Shown: positions 1 through 4,816, numbered from the stretch's first letter. The stretch: DNA of 5,683 nt from Candidatus Aenigmatarchaeota archaeon (GCA_025058005.1 JANXDN010000027.1:1-5683); one strand, 5' to 3'. Notes: generated by a model not told the origin, from the sequence alone. Made by a program: numbers and translations.

Positions 1-456
1 TTCAAAAGTCCCGTCAGGCTTTAACTCTACATTCTTGATATAACTACCTTGTTTTTTCAATTCTTCATTTAAAAGCCCGAGTGTTATTTCATTTACAGAA
101 GTTCCGGTAGAAAATGTTGTCACAGATGATTGCTGTTGGGATGATTGAGATTGATAAGTTGGTATTGATTGATAAGATGGTGGTTGGTATGATTGATAAG
201 TGGTCTGTGGTTTTGTTGTTTGTTGTTGTGGTTGTTGTTGTGTAGGTCGTGTGGTTTGTGAAGGTGTTTGATAAGCAGTTGTGGTTGGTTGTGATCTCGA
301 TTGTTTAATCTCTTTTGCAGTTTTGCCAACAAAAGGAATATCCACACCAATCCATGTTTCTATTGCACCGATCCCCTTTTGAATTGCTTTACCTGTTTCT
401 TCTACCTTCTTTTTAATGGTTTCTAAACCGGATTTGACAAGACCAAACAGATTCAT
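1..456 (-). CDS. Gln/Thr/Ser/Pro-rich low-complexity protein, 3' end beyond window
   Basis: An open frame of 152 codons runs from an ATG at 456 to the window edge with no stop, so the C-terminus is missing. Residues 1-50 are amphipathic and Lys-rich (starts MNLFGLVKSGLETIKKK). Residues about 52-116 are almost only Q, T, S, P and Y, with repeated YQS/YQP units and short poly-Gln runs. From about 117 an ordinary folded sequence resumes (ITLGLLNEELKKQGSYIKN). It is the fifth gene of the leftward operon, 4 nt after the stop of the metalloprotease-like gene. No Shine-Dalgarno motif precedes ATG 456. The frame stays open back to 543 and offers ATG 498 and GTG 516, which would add a very hydrophobic N-terminus (FLLTFLLTKIM), so the start is uncertain. 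I do not recognise the family. The middle could be a flexible, perhaps O-glycosylated linker in a surface or virion protein, which is inference. Confidence 0.8.
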   Translation of the reverse strand, partial: MNLFGLVKSGLETIKKKVEETGKAIQKGIGAIETWIGVDIPFVGKTAKEIKQSRSQPTTTAYQTPSQTTRPTQQQPQQQTTKPQTTYQSYQPPSYQSIPTYQSQSSQQQSSVTTFSTGTSVNEITLGLLNEELKKQGSYIKNVELKPDGTFE

Positions 457-460
457 AATT

Positions 461-943
461 TTAGTTAAAAGAAATGTTAATAAAAAGTTTTGTAACATTT
501 GAAGAAATGTTTTCACATCCCCAAACAGTGCATCTGTAGCATTCTAAAACAAACCCACGAGAATAACAAAACTCTGCCCTATAAGTTATTAAGACTGAAA
601 GAGTTACAATAAGGACGATAAGACCTATTATTCCTAAAGGATCCACACCAAACATTATTTTGTTATCTTTTGTTTTAGCCAACACAAAAGGGAATAATAT
701 TTGCAATAAGTGTAACGGCTTGAATTTAACTATTTCAGGTAGAAGTGAAAAATTAAGAGTTTCAAAAGAAAAGGGATTTTTCTGATGTGATATTTCATGT
801 TTTATTATCTTATCCAACTTTTCACTTTTTTTAAACTTTTCATCTATGAATATCTTGTCGCTCTTTCTATCGTAAAAACTCACATTGAAAGGATCCAAAA
901 CTGCAAACTCAATATGGTGGTGGTGGTGGTTGGACTGTGACAT
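461..943 (-). CDS. membrane protein with HEISH zinc-metalloprotease motif and Cys/sequon-rich tail
   Basis: 160 aa. A five-His tract (6-10) is followed by a soluble part holding H49-E-I-S-H53, a match to the HExxH zincin signature in typical helical context (LDKIIKHEISHQKNP). E61 or E70 could be the third zinc ligand. Hydrophobic segments lie at about 75-90 and 103-121. The tail after the second one has four Cys (126, 135, 138, 143) and three N-x-S/T sequons (N145, N149, N156), which suits an extracellular disulfide-bonded, glycosylated region. The start ATG 943 is supported by GGGGG at 950-954, six nt upstream. It overlaps the preceding gene by 35 nt and ends just before the next. The likely role is a membrane-anchored peptidase acting on partner proteins or the cell envelope. 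The motif is seen and the activity is inferred. No family is assigned, and one short motif can occur by chance. Confidence 0.8.
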   Translation of the reverse strand: MSQSNHHHHHIEFAVLDPFNVSFYDRKSDKIFIDEKFKKSEKLDKIIKHEISHQKNPFSFETLNFSLLPEIVKFKPLHLLQILFPFVLAKTKDNKIMFGVDPLGIIGLIVLIVTLSVLITYRAEFCYSRGFVLECYRCTVWGCENISSNVTKLFINISFN

Positions 944-1370
944 TCAAAACCCCCTTTTCTCCCAAACTTGTTATCAACTTTTCAAGCATTTTCACACTTT
1001 CTTGTGAAGTAGCCACTAGGTTATCTGTTGCAGTTACAACATCCCCCAATTTTGTGAATACAAAATACATTCCGATCAAGGTAAGAAAACTAAACATGAT
1101 GAAAAACAAAATGTATCCGTATTTTTCTAAAAACCCTTGTGTTTTGTATAATTCTCTTAATTTAAGTCCAGTTCTGTAATCAACAATATCCCAACTCTTT
1201 TCTTCCAAAAATTCCGGCTCGTCTTCTTCTTCAGTTTTGACTTTTATTGGGAAGAATCTCTCATTATCCGGTGTATAAAGCTTTAAATGGCTTCTTCCAT
1301 TTTTGTCAATTAATAAATACTTTAAAGGAATTGGTGGAATTTTTTTCTTTCTATTCTTTAACTCAATCAC
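909..1370 (-). CDS. single-pass membrane protein with coiled-coil-like segment and poly-Pro tail
   Basis: 153 aa, starting at GTG 1370. GAAGG lies 4 nt upstream, and the nearby ATGs are in other frames that stop at once. Residues 1-80 are hydrophilic, with a basic start and an acidic patch (TEEEDEPEFLEE, about 46-57). One transmembrane helix spans about 85-106. Residues 107-137 look like an amphipathic helix, perhaps a coiled coil, followed by a sequon at N143 and a tail of five prolines ending in Tyr. Basic residues before the helix suggest the N-terminus is inside and the C-terminal helix and tail are outside. The last 35 nt also encode the start of the HEISH protein in another frame. It begins 18 nt after the preceding stop. 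I do not recognise a family. An anchor or envelope protein is plausible from topology alone. Confidence 0.85.
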   Translation of the reverse strand: MIELKNRKKKIPPIPLKYLLIDKNGRSHLKLYTPDNERFFPIKVKTEEEDEPEFLEEKSWDIVDYRTGLKLRELYKTQGFLEKYGYILFFIMFSFLTLIGMYFVFTKLGDVVTATDNLVATSQESVKMLEKLITSLGEKGVLNVTVQPPPPPY

Positions 1371-1388
1371 TATACCTTCATCATTTTC

Positions 1389-1595
1389 TTAAATTCTCCT
1401 AGACCTATCAAAACTTAAAATTTTATTTCCGGCTCTTTCTTCCACGATTTCGACAAAAATGGGATAGGACTTTATTCCAAATGATTTTTTTCTAAGTAAA
1501 AACAACAAGATTCCAACACCAACAACAACAAAAATAAGAGTAAAGAAAACCAACAATTCAACATTTATTTGTGGGAATATTGTAAATTCTGCCAT
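1389..1595 (-). CDS. small single-pass membrane protein, 68 aa
   Basis: A short N-terminal segment is followed by one strong transmembrane helix at about 12-34 (VELLVFFTLIFVVVGVGILL), then the basic RKKSFGIKS and a short hydrophilic tail ending RSRRI. Positive charge after the helix predicts the N-terminus outside and the C-terminus inside. ATG 1595 lies one nt after the TAA of the preceding gene (TAAcATG), with GAAGGT about 7 nt upstream, so translation is probably coupled. No family is recognised. Its place among membrane proteins of one operon suggests a small component of an envelope complex. Confidence 0.85.
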   Translation of the reverse strand: MAEFTIFPQINVELLVFFTLIFVVVGVGILLFLLRKKSFGIKSYPIFVEIVEERAGNKILSFDRSRRI

Positions 1596-1596
1596 G

Positions 1597-2127
1597 TTAC
1601 GACCTTCTGAAAATTCCTGAAAATGTTTCCATCAGTCCTTTTCTTCTCTCCCCATACTCTATGACCCTTCTTTCTATCCCCCTTCTGTAAATCCTTTCTC
1701 CACCTTTATGTGCTCTCATTAGCCACGAATAAAGCAAAAAGCTTAGATCTAAAATCATGCTCTCAAAAAAATGTTTCTTTATCCCAAACTCTTTTCTTTT
1801 TGCTCTCATTTCCATTCTCACGGCATCGGTTTTAAACAAAACAAATTTTTTTATCATATCTTCTGATAGCTCGGATAAAGCAGTCCCTTGATGGATTATT
1901 AGAATTATTTTGCTTTTTAGATAATTAAGTCCTTTTTCATTCACAACTGCTAAATCTTCATGTTTTGTAACTTTTATATTGCCTTTTTCATCGATCCAAT
2001 ATTCATAACCACCAAAAACCCTTTCAACCTCACTTATAACTTCTTTAATGTCAAGCTCCCATTTGCTGGTTTCTTGAGAAATTGCCATTGTTGTTGTTGG
2101 TGACTCTTCTATGCTCTCAACTGCCAT
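1597..2127 (-). CDS. unknown 176-aa protein with strongly basic C-terminus, first gene of left operon
   Basis: The N-terminus (1-22) is Ser/Thr/Glu-rich and probably disordered. Residues 23-110 look folded (FGGYEYWIDEKGNIKV, then NYLKSKIILIIHQG). Residues 119-138 form a hydrophobic or amphipathic helix (FFESMILDLSFLLYSWLMR). The last 38 residues hold ten Arg (for example RIYRRGIERR), consistent with binding nucleic acid or acidic lipid. ATG 2127 is chosen because the TATA box centre at 2152.5 lies about 25.5 nt upstream, the spacing expected for a leaderless archaeal transcript, and no Shine-Dalgarno motif is present. A perfect inverted repeat covers the start codon. It is followed by a membrane-protein gene after one nt. 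I recognise no family. A virion or DNA-associated protein is one possibility, with no direct evidence. Confidence 0.85.
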   Translation of the reverse strand: MAVESIEESPTTTMAISQETSKWELDIKEVISEVERVFGGYEYWIDEKGNIKVTKHEDLAVVNEKGLNYLKSKIILIIHQGTALSELSEDMIKKFVLFKTDAVRMEMRAKRKEFGIKKHFFESMILDLSFLLYSWLMRAHKGGERIYRRGIERRVIEYGERRKGLMETFSGIFRRS

Positions 2128-2139
2128 AATTAAATTATG
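2125..2139. promoter_or_regulatory. perfect inverted repeat over the left-operon start, operator candidate
   Basis: CATAATT (2125-2131) and AATTATG (2133-2139) are perfect 7-bp arms around one base. The left arm contains the start codon of the leftward gene. The repeat therefore sits at the predicted leftward transcription start and just upstream of the TATA box for the rightward operon. A dimeric repressor here could affect both directions. The repeat is AT-rich, so chance occurrence is possible. Confidence 0.45.
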
Positions 2140-2160
2140 GTTAAATTTATTTAAATACTT
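2140..2160. promoter_or_regulatory. shared bidirectional TATA promoter for the two divergent operons
   Basis: The palindrome ATTTAAAT (2149-2156) is centred at 2152.5, exactly midway between ATG 2127 (minus) and ATG 2178 (plus), 25.5 nt from each. This is the usual distance from archaeal TATA box to transcription start, and neither gene has a Shine-Dalgarno motif, so both transcripts look leaderless. The 16-mer GTTAAATTTATTTAAA (2140-2155) recurs exactly before the recombinase gene at 3690-3705. A second TATA-like run, TTTATAAAA, at about 2168-2176 is too close to ATG 2178 to drive it. Confidence 0.8.
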
Positions 2161-2177
2161 TTAACAATTTATAAAAT

Positions 2178-2603
2178 ATGAAGGTAGTAGATGGAGAGAA
2201 AGAAGCAGAGTTTTCTCCTTGGGCTTATGAATTTAAAAGGATAGCATTGATCTGTGATAGAATAGCAGACTACAGTAAGCTTGTGCGTGATGGTCATCTC
2301 GAGTATTTGGAAAGTTTGGTAAATGTGATTGAAGAATTGTATGATTGGATAAGAAGTTTGATATTTGAAAGTGAAAGAAAGAAAATAGAAGAAAAGCTTA
2401 AAGAAGCAAAAACAATTGTAAAAACATACAAAAATTTACAATTGATTGGCAATATCAATGTAGAAAATTTAAAGGATAAGATCGAGAAAATTTTTGAACT
2501 TAAAAGAGATCTATTAGATTTGAAGCAGAGACTCGGGTTAGGGATACCAGTAAAAGAAAAGCTCGGTTTGGATGAAAAGCTTGACAAGGTGTTAGGGCTA
2601 TGA
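2178..2603 (+). CDS. unknown helical protein, 141 aa, paired with the P-loop ATPase
   Basis: The sequence appears almost entirely alpha-helical, with Lys/Glu-rich heptad-like stretches at about 62-86 (SERKKIEEKLKEAKTIVKTY) and 96-118, and a Leu/Gly-rich end (LGLGIPVKEKLGLDEKL). No catalytic motif, transmembrane segment or Cys cluster is visible. ATG 2178 sits about 25.5 nt from the shared TATA box and lacks a Shine-Dalgarno motif, so the mRNA is probably leaderless. The stop overlaps the ATPase start by 4 nt (ATGA), a sign of translational coupling. It may be a partner or adaptor of the ATPase, which is inferred only from the arrangement. No family is recognised. Confidence 0.88.
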   Translation: MKVVDGEKEAEFSPWAYEFKRIALICDRIADYSKLVRDGHLEYLESLVNVIEELYDWIRSLIFESERKKIEEKLKEAKTIVKTYKNLQLIGNINVENLKDKIEKIFELKRDLLDLKQRLGLGIPVKEKLGLDEKLDKVLGL

Positions 2604-3580
2604 GTGAAGAAATTAAGACTGAAGAAGGTTTGGGAGAAATACAAGAAACTGAAAAAGAAATACAAGAAGAATTCAAAAATGAAGATGTACAACAACAAAC
2701 CACAATGAACAGGCTTGAAGAAAATTTCCACATTTTTGTGAAAAGAATAAGGAAAAGGGTAAGAAAAAAATATGACATGGTAATAGGGATAACAGGGGAA
2801 GAAGGGGAAGGCAAAACAACTCTTGGAATACAGATCGGAAAGGAAGCAGATGAAAATTTTGACATGGAAAGAAACATAGTTTTTAATCCGGATAAAGAAA
2901 AGGTTAAAAAGCTAATCCTAGAATTGCCAAAATATAGTGTCGTGGATGTGGATGAAGCAATAAAAATTTTATACAAAATGCAATGGTATTCTGATATACA
3001 GCATTTATTAAATGTCATTTATGCACTGTGTAGAAGAGAAAACAAAATTTCACTACTTTTAATGCCCCGATTTAAAGATTTCAATGAATTCTTCAGAAAT
3101 CATAGAATTAAGCTATGGATCCATATAGTCCAACGTGGTATTGCTGTCGTGTTTGGTAAGGATTGGTCGCCTTTTGTAAAAGATCCTTGGAGAATGGATG
3201 ACAACCAAAAAGTTTTGGACGCATATTACAAGAGATATAAAGGCAGTTACTTAACACTTGATATAAAAGAAAGGGTAAGGATCTTATCAAAAAGCCCAAA
3301 CTTTTTAGATGTTTTTTCATTCCAACCACTGACAGAAGAAGAAGAAAAAAGATTTGAAGAATTGAGAAGTAAAAGTGGGATATATGATGAAGAAATAACC
3401 ATGACAAGGTTTGAAAAAAAATGGAAGGATAGGTTTGCCAATCTCTGTTATTGGCTTCATGTAAAGGAAGGCAAAACCTATAAATGGATTGCTGATAGAG
3501 TGGGTGATATAGATCCTGTTTTGATTACACAGATTGTGAGAGAAATAAGCAAAAGAGAAGAAGAAAATGCGCCAACATGA
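2600..3580 (+). CDS. P-loop ATPase with C-terminal helix-turn-helix, DNA-packaging or translocation candidate
   Basis: 326 aa. Residues 1-40 are acidic and Gln-rich, and 48-57 very basic (KRIRKRVRKK). Walker A is G66-EEGE-G71-K72-T73 after a beta-strand (MVIGIT). Walker B is the hydrophobic strand 112-117 ending D118-E119, the adjacent DE pair of ASCE-type ATPases. Further blocks with conserved-looking character are LLMPRFKDF (153-161), NHRIKLWIHIVQRG (167-180) and the Trp/Pro-rich WSPFVKDPW (189-197). Residues about 279-318 resemble a helix-turn-helix (KTYKWIADRVGDIDPVLITQIV). Archaeal viruses and plasmids often carry such ATPases for genome packaging, DNA transfer or partition, and the sequence does not decide between these. 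Translation is coupled to the upstream gene, with GGTG at 2589-2592. The final codons enter the left arm of a hairpin terminator. The ATPase call is firm, the biological role is not. Confidence 0.92.
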   Translation: MSEEIKTEEGLGEIQETEKEIQEEFKNEDVQQQTTMNRLEENFHIFVKRIRKRVRKKYDMVIGITGEEGEGKTTLGIQIGKEADENFDMERNIVFNPDKEKVKKLILELPKYSVVDVDEAIKILYKMQWYSDIQHLLNVIYALCRRENKISLLLMPRFKDFNEFFRNHRIKLWIHIVQRGIAVVFGKDWSPFVKDPWRMDDNQKVLDAYYKRYKGSYLTLDIKERVRILSKSPNFLDVFSFQPLTEEEEKRFEELRSKSGIYDEEITMTRFEKKWKDRFANLCYWLHVKEGKTYKWIADRVGDIDPVLITQIVREISKREEENAPT

Positions 3581-3640
3581 TAAAATTACTGATAAAAACT
3601 AGTGATAAAATTAGTAATTAGGCTTCTGGCGCATTTTTTT
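3564..3640 (+). terminator. large hairpin plus T-run ending the ATPase operon
   Basis: AAAATGCGCCA (3564-3574) pairs perfectly with TGGCGCATTTT (3627-3637), and a G.T and two A-T pairs can extend it to 14 bp. A run of seven T (3634-3640) follows the GC-rich core, as in an intrinsic terminator. The left arm lies inside the last codons of the ATPase gene. The 52-nt interior holds a second inverted repeat, AATTACT (3584-3590) with AGTAATT (3613-3619). In archaea the T-run is expected to matter most. The arm is unusually GC-rich for this window. Confidence 0.7.
3578..3610 (+). repeat. three direct repeats of TGATAAAA inside the hairpin
   Basis: TGATAAAA occurs at 3578-3585, 3590-3597 and 3603-3610, with starts 12 and 13 nt apart, and the first overlaps the ATPase stop codon. 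Copies one and three extend to TGATAAAATTA. The palindrome ACTAGT (3598-3603) lies between copies two and three. The roughly 12-nt spacing is near one helical turn, so a protein-binding array (iteron or recombinase arm site) is possible. It is far too short for a CRISPR array. Confidence 0.5.
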
Positions 3641-3646
3641 CTATAT

Positions 3647-3664
3647 CACAAATAGTGATTTGTG
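3647..3664. promoter_or_regulatory. 7-bp inverted repeat upstream of the recombinase gene
   Basis: CACAAAT (3647-3653) and ATTTGTG (3658-3664) are perfect arms around AGTG. A nested symmetry, ATCAC (3645-3649) with GTGAT (3655-3659), overlaps it. The site lies about 26 bp upstream of the 16-bp promoter element of the recombinase gene. It could be an operator or a recombinase-binding site. The sequence cannot separate these. Confidence 0.4.
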
Positions 3665-3665
3665 C

Positions 3666-3683
3666 TACCTTAAAATTTAGGTA
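3666..3683. promoter_or_regulatory. near-palindrome TACCT-N8-AGGTA, operator candidate
   Basis: TACCT (3666-3670) and AGGTA (3679-3683) flank the AT-rich centre TAAAATTT. The arms are perfect 5-mers with partial symmetry continuing inward. It ends 6 bp before the 16-bp promoter element of the recombinase gene, a position where a bound regulator could affect TBP/TFB binding. Short arms make this a weak call. Confidence 0.3.
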
Positions 3684-3689
3684 AGTTTA

Positions 3690-3706
3690 GTTAAATTTAT
3701 TTAAAA
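3690..3706 (+). promoter_or_regulatory. TATA promoter of the recombinase gene
   Basis: GTTAAATTTATTTAAA (3690-3705) is identical to the element at 2140-2155. Its TTTAAA core is centred about 23.5 nt before ATG 3726, fitting a leaderless or nearly leaderless transcript. No Shine-Dalgarno motif precedes the gene. The identical 16 bp extend beyond a minimal TATA box and may include the BRE or a regulator site. Confidence 0.75.
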
Positions 3707-3725
3707 GTATTTACAAAATAAGATT

Positions 3726-4334
3726 ATGAGCTTCAGACTTACTAGAGAATACTACTACACTGAAGAAGAATTGGCTAGGATATTTCAGTATCTAAAAACA
3801 CATTATCCAATCGATTATTACTTTTACAAGATCTTGTTTTTAACTGGTAGGAGATTGAATGAAATACTAGGGCAGAGATTTGGGATGAACGGATTGCTTT
3901 TGGGAGATATAAATTTTGAAGGTAGTTTCATAAATTTTCAGATAGAGAAAAAGTTTAGAAAAAATAAAGAAAGGGTGAGAGAAAACATAAAAGTAAGTGA
4001 TGAAGTTATAAGGCTAATAAAAGAATACATAAATCTTGTTGGTATAAAGGATAATAGAGAAAAGCTTTTCAAGAAAAGTAGGGCTTATTATGACAAGCTT
4101 TTAAGAAAAGTATTGAACGAGCTAGGAATAAAAAAGAAAAGGATCCTCCATGCTTTTAGGCATAGTTTTGGAATAATATGCATGAAGCTAGGGACAACAA
4201 CTGAAGATATGCTTAAACTACAAAAGCTAATGGCACACTCGAGAATAGAAATGACAATGGAATATGCAAAACTAAAAGAAATGCAAGAACAAGAGTTGGC
4301 TAATAAAATTGCAGAGAAGTTTAAAGAAAGCTAG
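3726..4334 (+). CDS. tyrosine recombinase/integrase, catalytic domain only
   Basis: 202 aa with the full set of phage-integrase-family active-site residues: R43 in LTGRRLNEIL (box I), a Lys in the KKFRKNK hairpin (K75-K81), H142 and R145 in HAFRHSFG, H171 in LMAHSRIEM, and the nucleophile Y180 in TMEYAKL. It starts directly at the catalytic domain (YYTEEELARIF), and the roughly 100-residue N-terminal core-binding domain common in Xer and phage integrases is absent. The leaderless start at ATG 3726 is set by the TATA box. The frame looks intact, so it is probably active in integrating or resolving the element. No tRNA fragment or attachment site is visible inside the gene, unlike the split integrases of SSV-type elements. 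The last 4 nt overlap the convergent gene. Confidence 0.93.
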   Translation: MSFRLTREYYYTEEELARIFQYLKTHYPIDYYFYKILFLTGRRLNEILGQRFGMNGLLLGDINFEGSFINFQIEKKFRKNKERVRENIKVSDEVIRLIKEYINLVGIKDNREKLFKKSRAYYDKLLRKVLNELGIKKKRILHAFRHSFGIICMKLGTTTEDMLKLQKLMAHSRIEMTMEYAKLKEMQEQELANKIAEKFKES

Positions 4335-4633
4335 GTTTCATATATTCCGGCTTTAACTGTTATACCTTCCTTCTCAATCTCTTTTTTAAAGTTTTCAAAC
4401 TTTTCAACCAAGGATTTTTCAAACTCTAATTCTTCATTCTTAACACAAGATCCTATATGTGTTTCATATTTCAATATCGTGTTTTTCTTTACCAAGCCTG
4501 AAACAACTATGAAATAATGGTTTATAACTCCCATATCAACCCTTTTTATCATTTCTACCCTTAATGTTGTTTCATTGTTTGCTTTCAACTCTTTTATCAG
4601 ATCATCCAATATTGTAAATCTAATTTGCACCAT
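4331..4633 (-). CDS. unknown 100-aa protein, second gene of a two-gene unit
   Basis: A small soluble alpha/beta protein. An N-terminal strand-helix (QIRFTILDDLIKELK) is followed by two strand-like stretches (RVEMIKRVD, HYFIVVSGLV), a central strand (TILKYETHIGS) and a charged C-terminal helix at about 69-90. There is one Cys (C63) and no known motif. ATG 4633 abuts the TAG of the zinc-ribbon gene with no gap, and GGGG at 4643-4646 can serve as Shine-Dalgarno, so the two are cotranslated. Its stop and the recombinase stop share the palindrome CTAG on opposite strands. No family is recognised. Pairing with a zinc-ribbon protein hints at a nucleic-acid or regulatory role, which is inference. Confidence 0.85.
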   Translation of the reverse strand: MVQIRFTILDDLIKELKANNETTLRVEMIKRVDMGVINHYFIVVSGLVKKNTILKYETHIGSCVKNEELEFEKSLVEKFENFKKEIEKEGITVKAGIYET

Positions 4634-4816
4634 CTAAAACAACCCCAATTCTTTTAAGCAATTTTCACACAACCAACCGGTTTCTTTACCACTGCTTGTT
4701 TTTATTGTGATTCTACCCCATCTTGATTCTTCCAAAAGTTTAGAAACATTAATAATAAGCTCGTCGCCTAGTTCATAAGATGATTTGCATTTCAAACAAA
4801 CTATCTGGTAGCCCAC
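4634..4816 (-). CDS. small zinc-ribbon protein, 60 aa
   Basis: Two CxxC pairs, C7-x2-C10 (VCLKC) and C50-x2-C53 (LCENC), separated by about 40 residues, form a likely four-Cys zinc site of zinc-ribbon or treble-clef type. The stretch between has a Lys/Glu-rich helix and a strand (RITIKT). The start GTG 4816 is preceded by GGGATGATCT, which resembles the archaeal Shine-Dalgarno, in a short leader of about 13 nt predicted from the TATA box near 4852. No ATG gives a better frame. Small zinc ribbons are common in archaeal viruses and usually bind DNA, RNA or a partner protein. It is the first gene of the unit convergent on the recombinase. Confidence 0.83.
   Translation of the reverse strand: MGYQIVCLKCKSSYELGDELIINVSKLLEESRWGRITIKTSSGKETGWLCENCLKELGLF

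Noticed and set aside
120..350. Minus-strand open frame giving an Asn/His/Leu-rich 76-aa protein
   Set aside because: It is a frame shadow of the Gln/Thr-rich gene that runs from 456 off the left edge. Its composition comes from the CAA/ACC-rich repeat.
937..1179. Plus-strand open frame of 80 aa
   Set aside because: It lies antisense inside a well-supported membrane-protein gene and has no promoter or Shine-Dalgarno motif.
2294..3018. Two Ser/Phe-rich minus-strand open frames (2294-2731 and 2500-3018)
   Set aside because: They are antisense to the helical protein and the P-loop ATPase. Ser/Phe-rich composition is typical of the complement of Lys/Glu-rich genes.
3108..3441. Two minus-strand open frames within the ATPase gene
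   Set aside because: The sense strand encodes a continuous ATPase C-terminal region, and no regulatory signal supports the antisense frames.
3578..3610. TGATAAAA repeats as a small CRISPR array
   Set aside because: Repeats are 8 bp with 4-5 bp between them, far below CRISPR repeat and spacer lengths, and no cas gene is present.
3726..4334. SSV-type integrase gene carrying an internal attachment site
   Set aside because: No tRNA-like segment is recognisable in the coding sequence and the gene is intact, so a split-gene integration mode is not supported.
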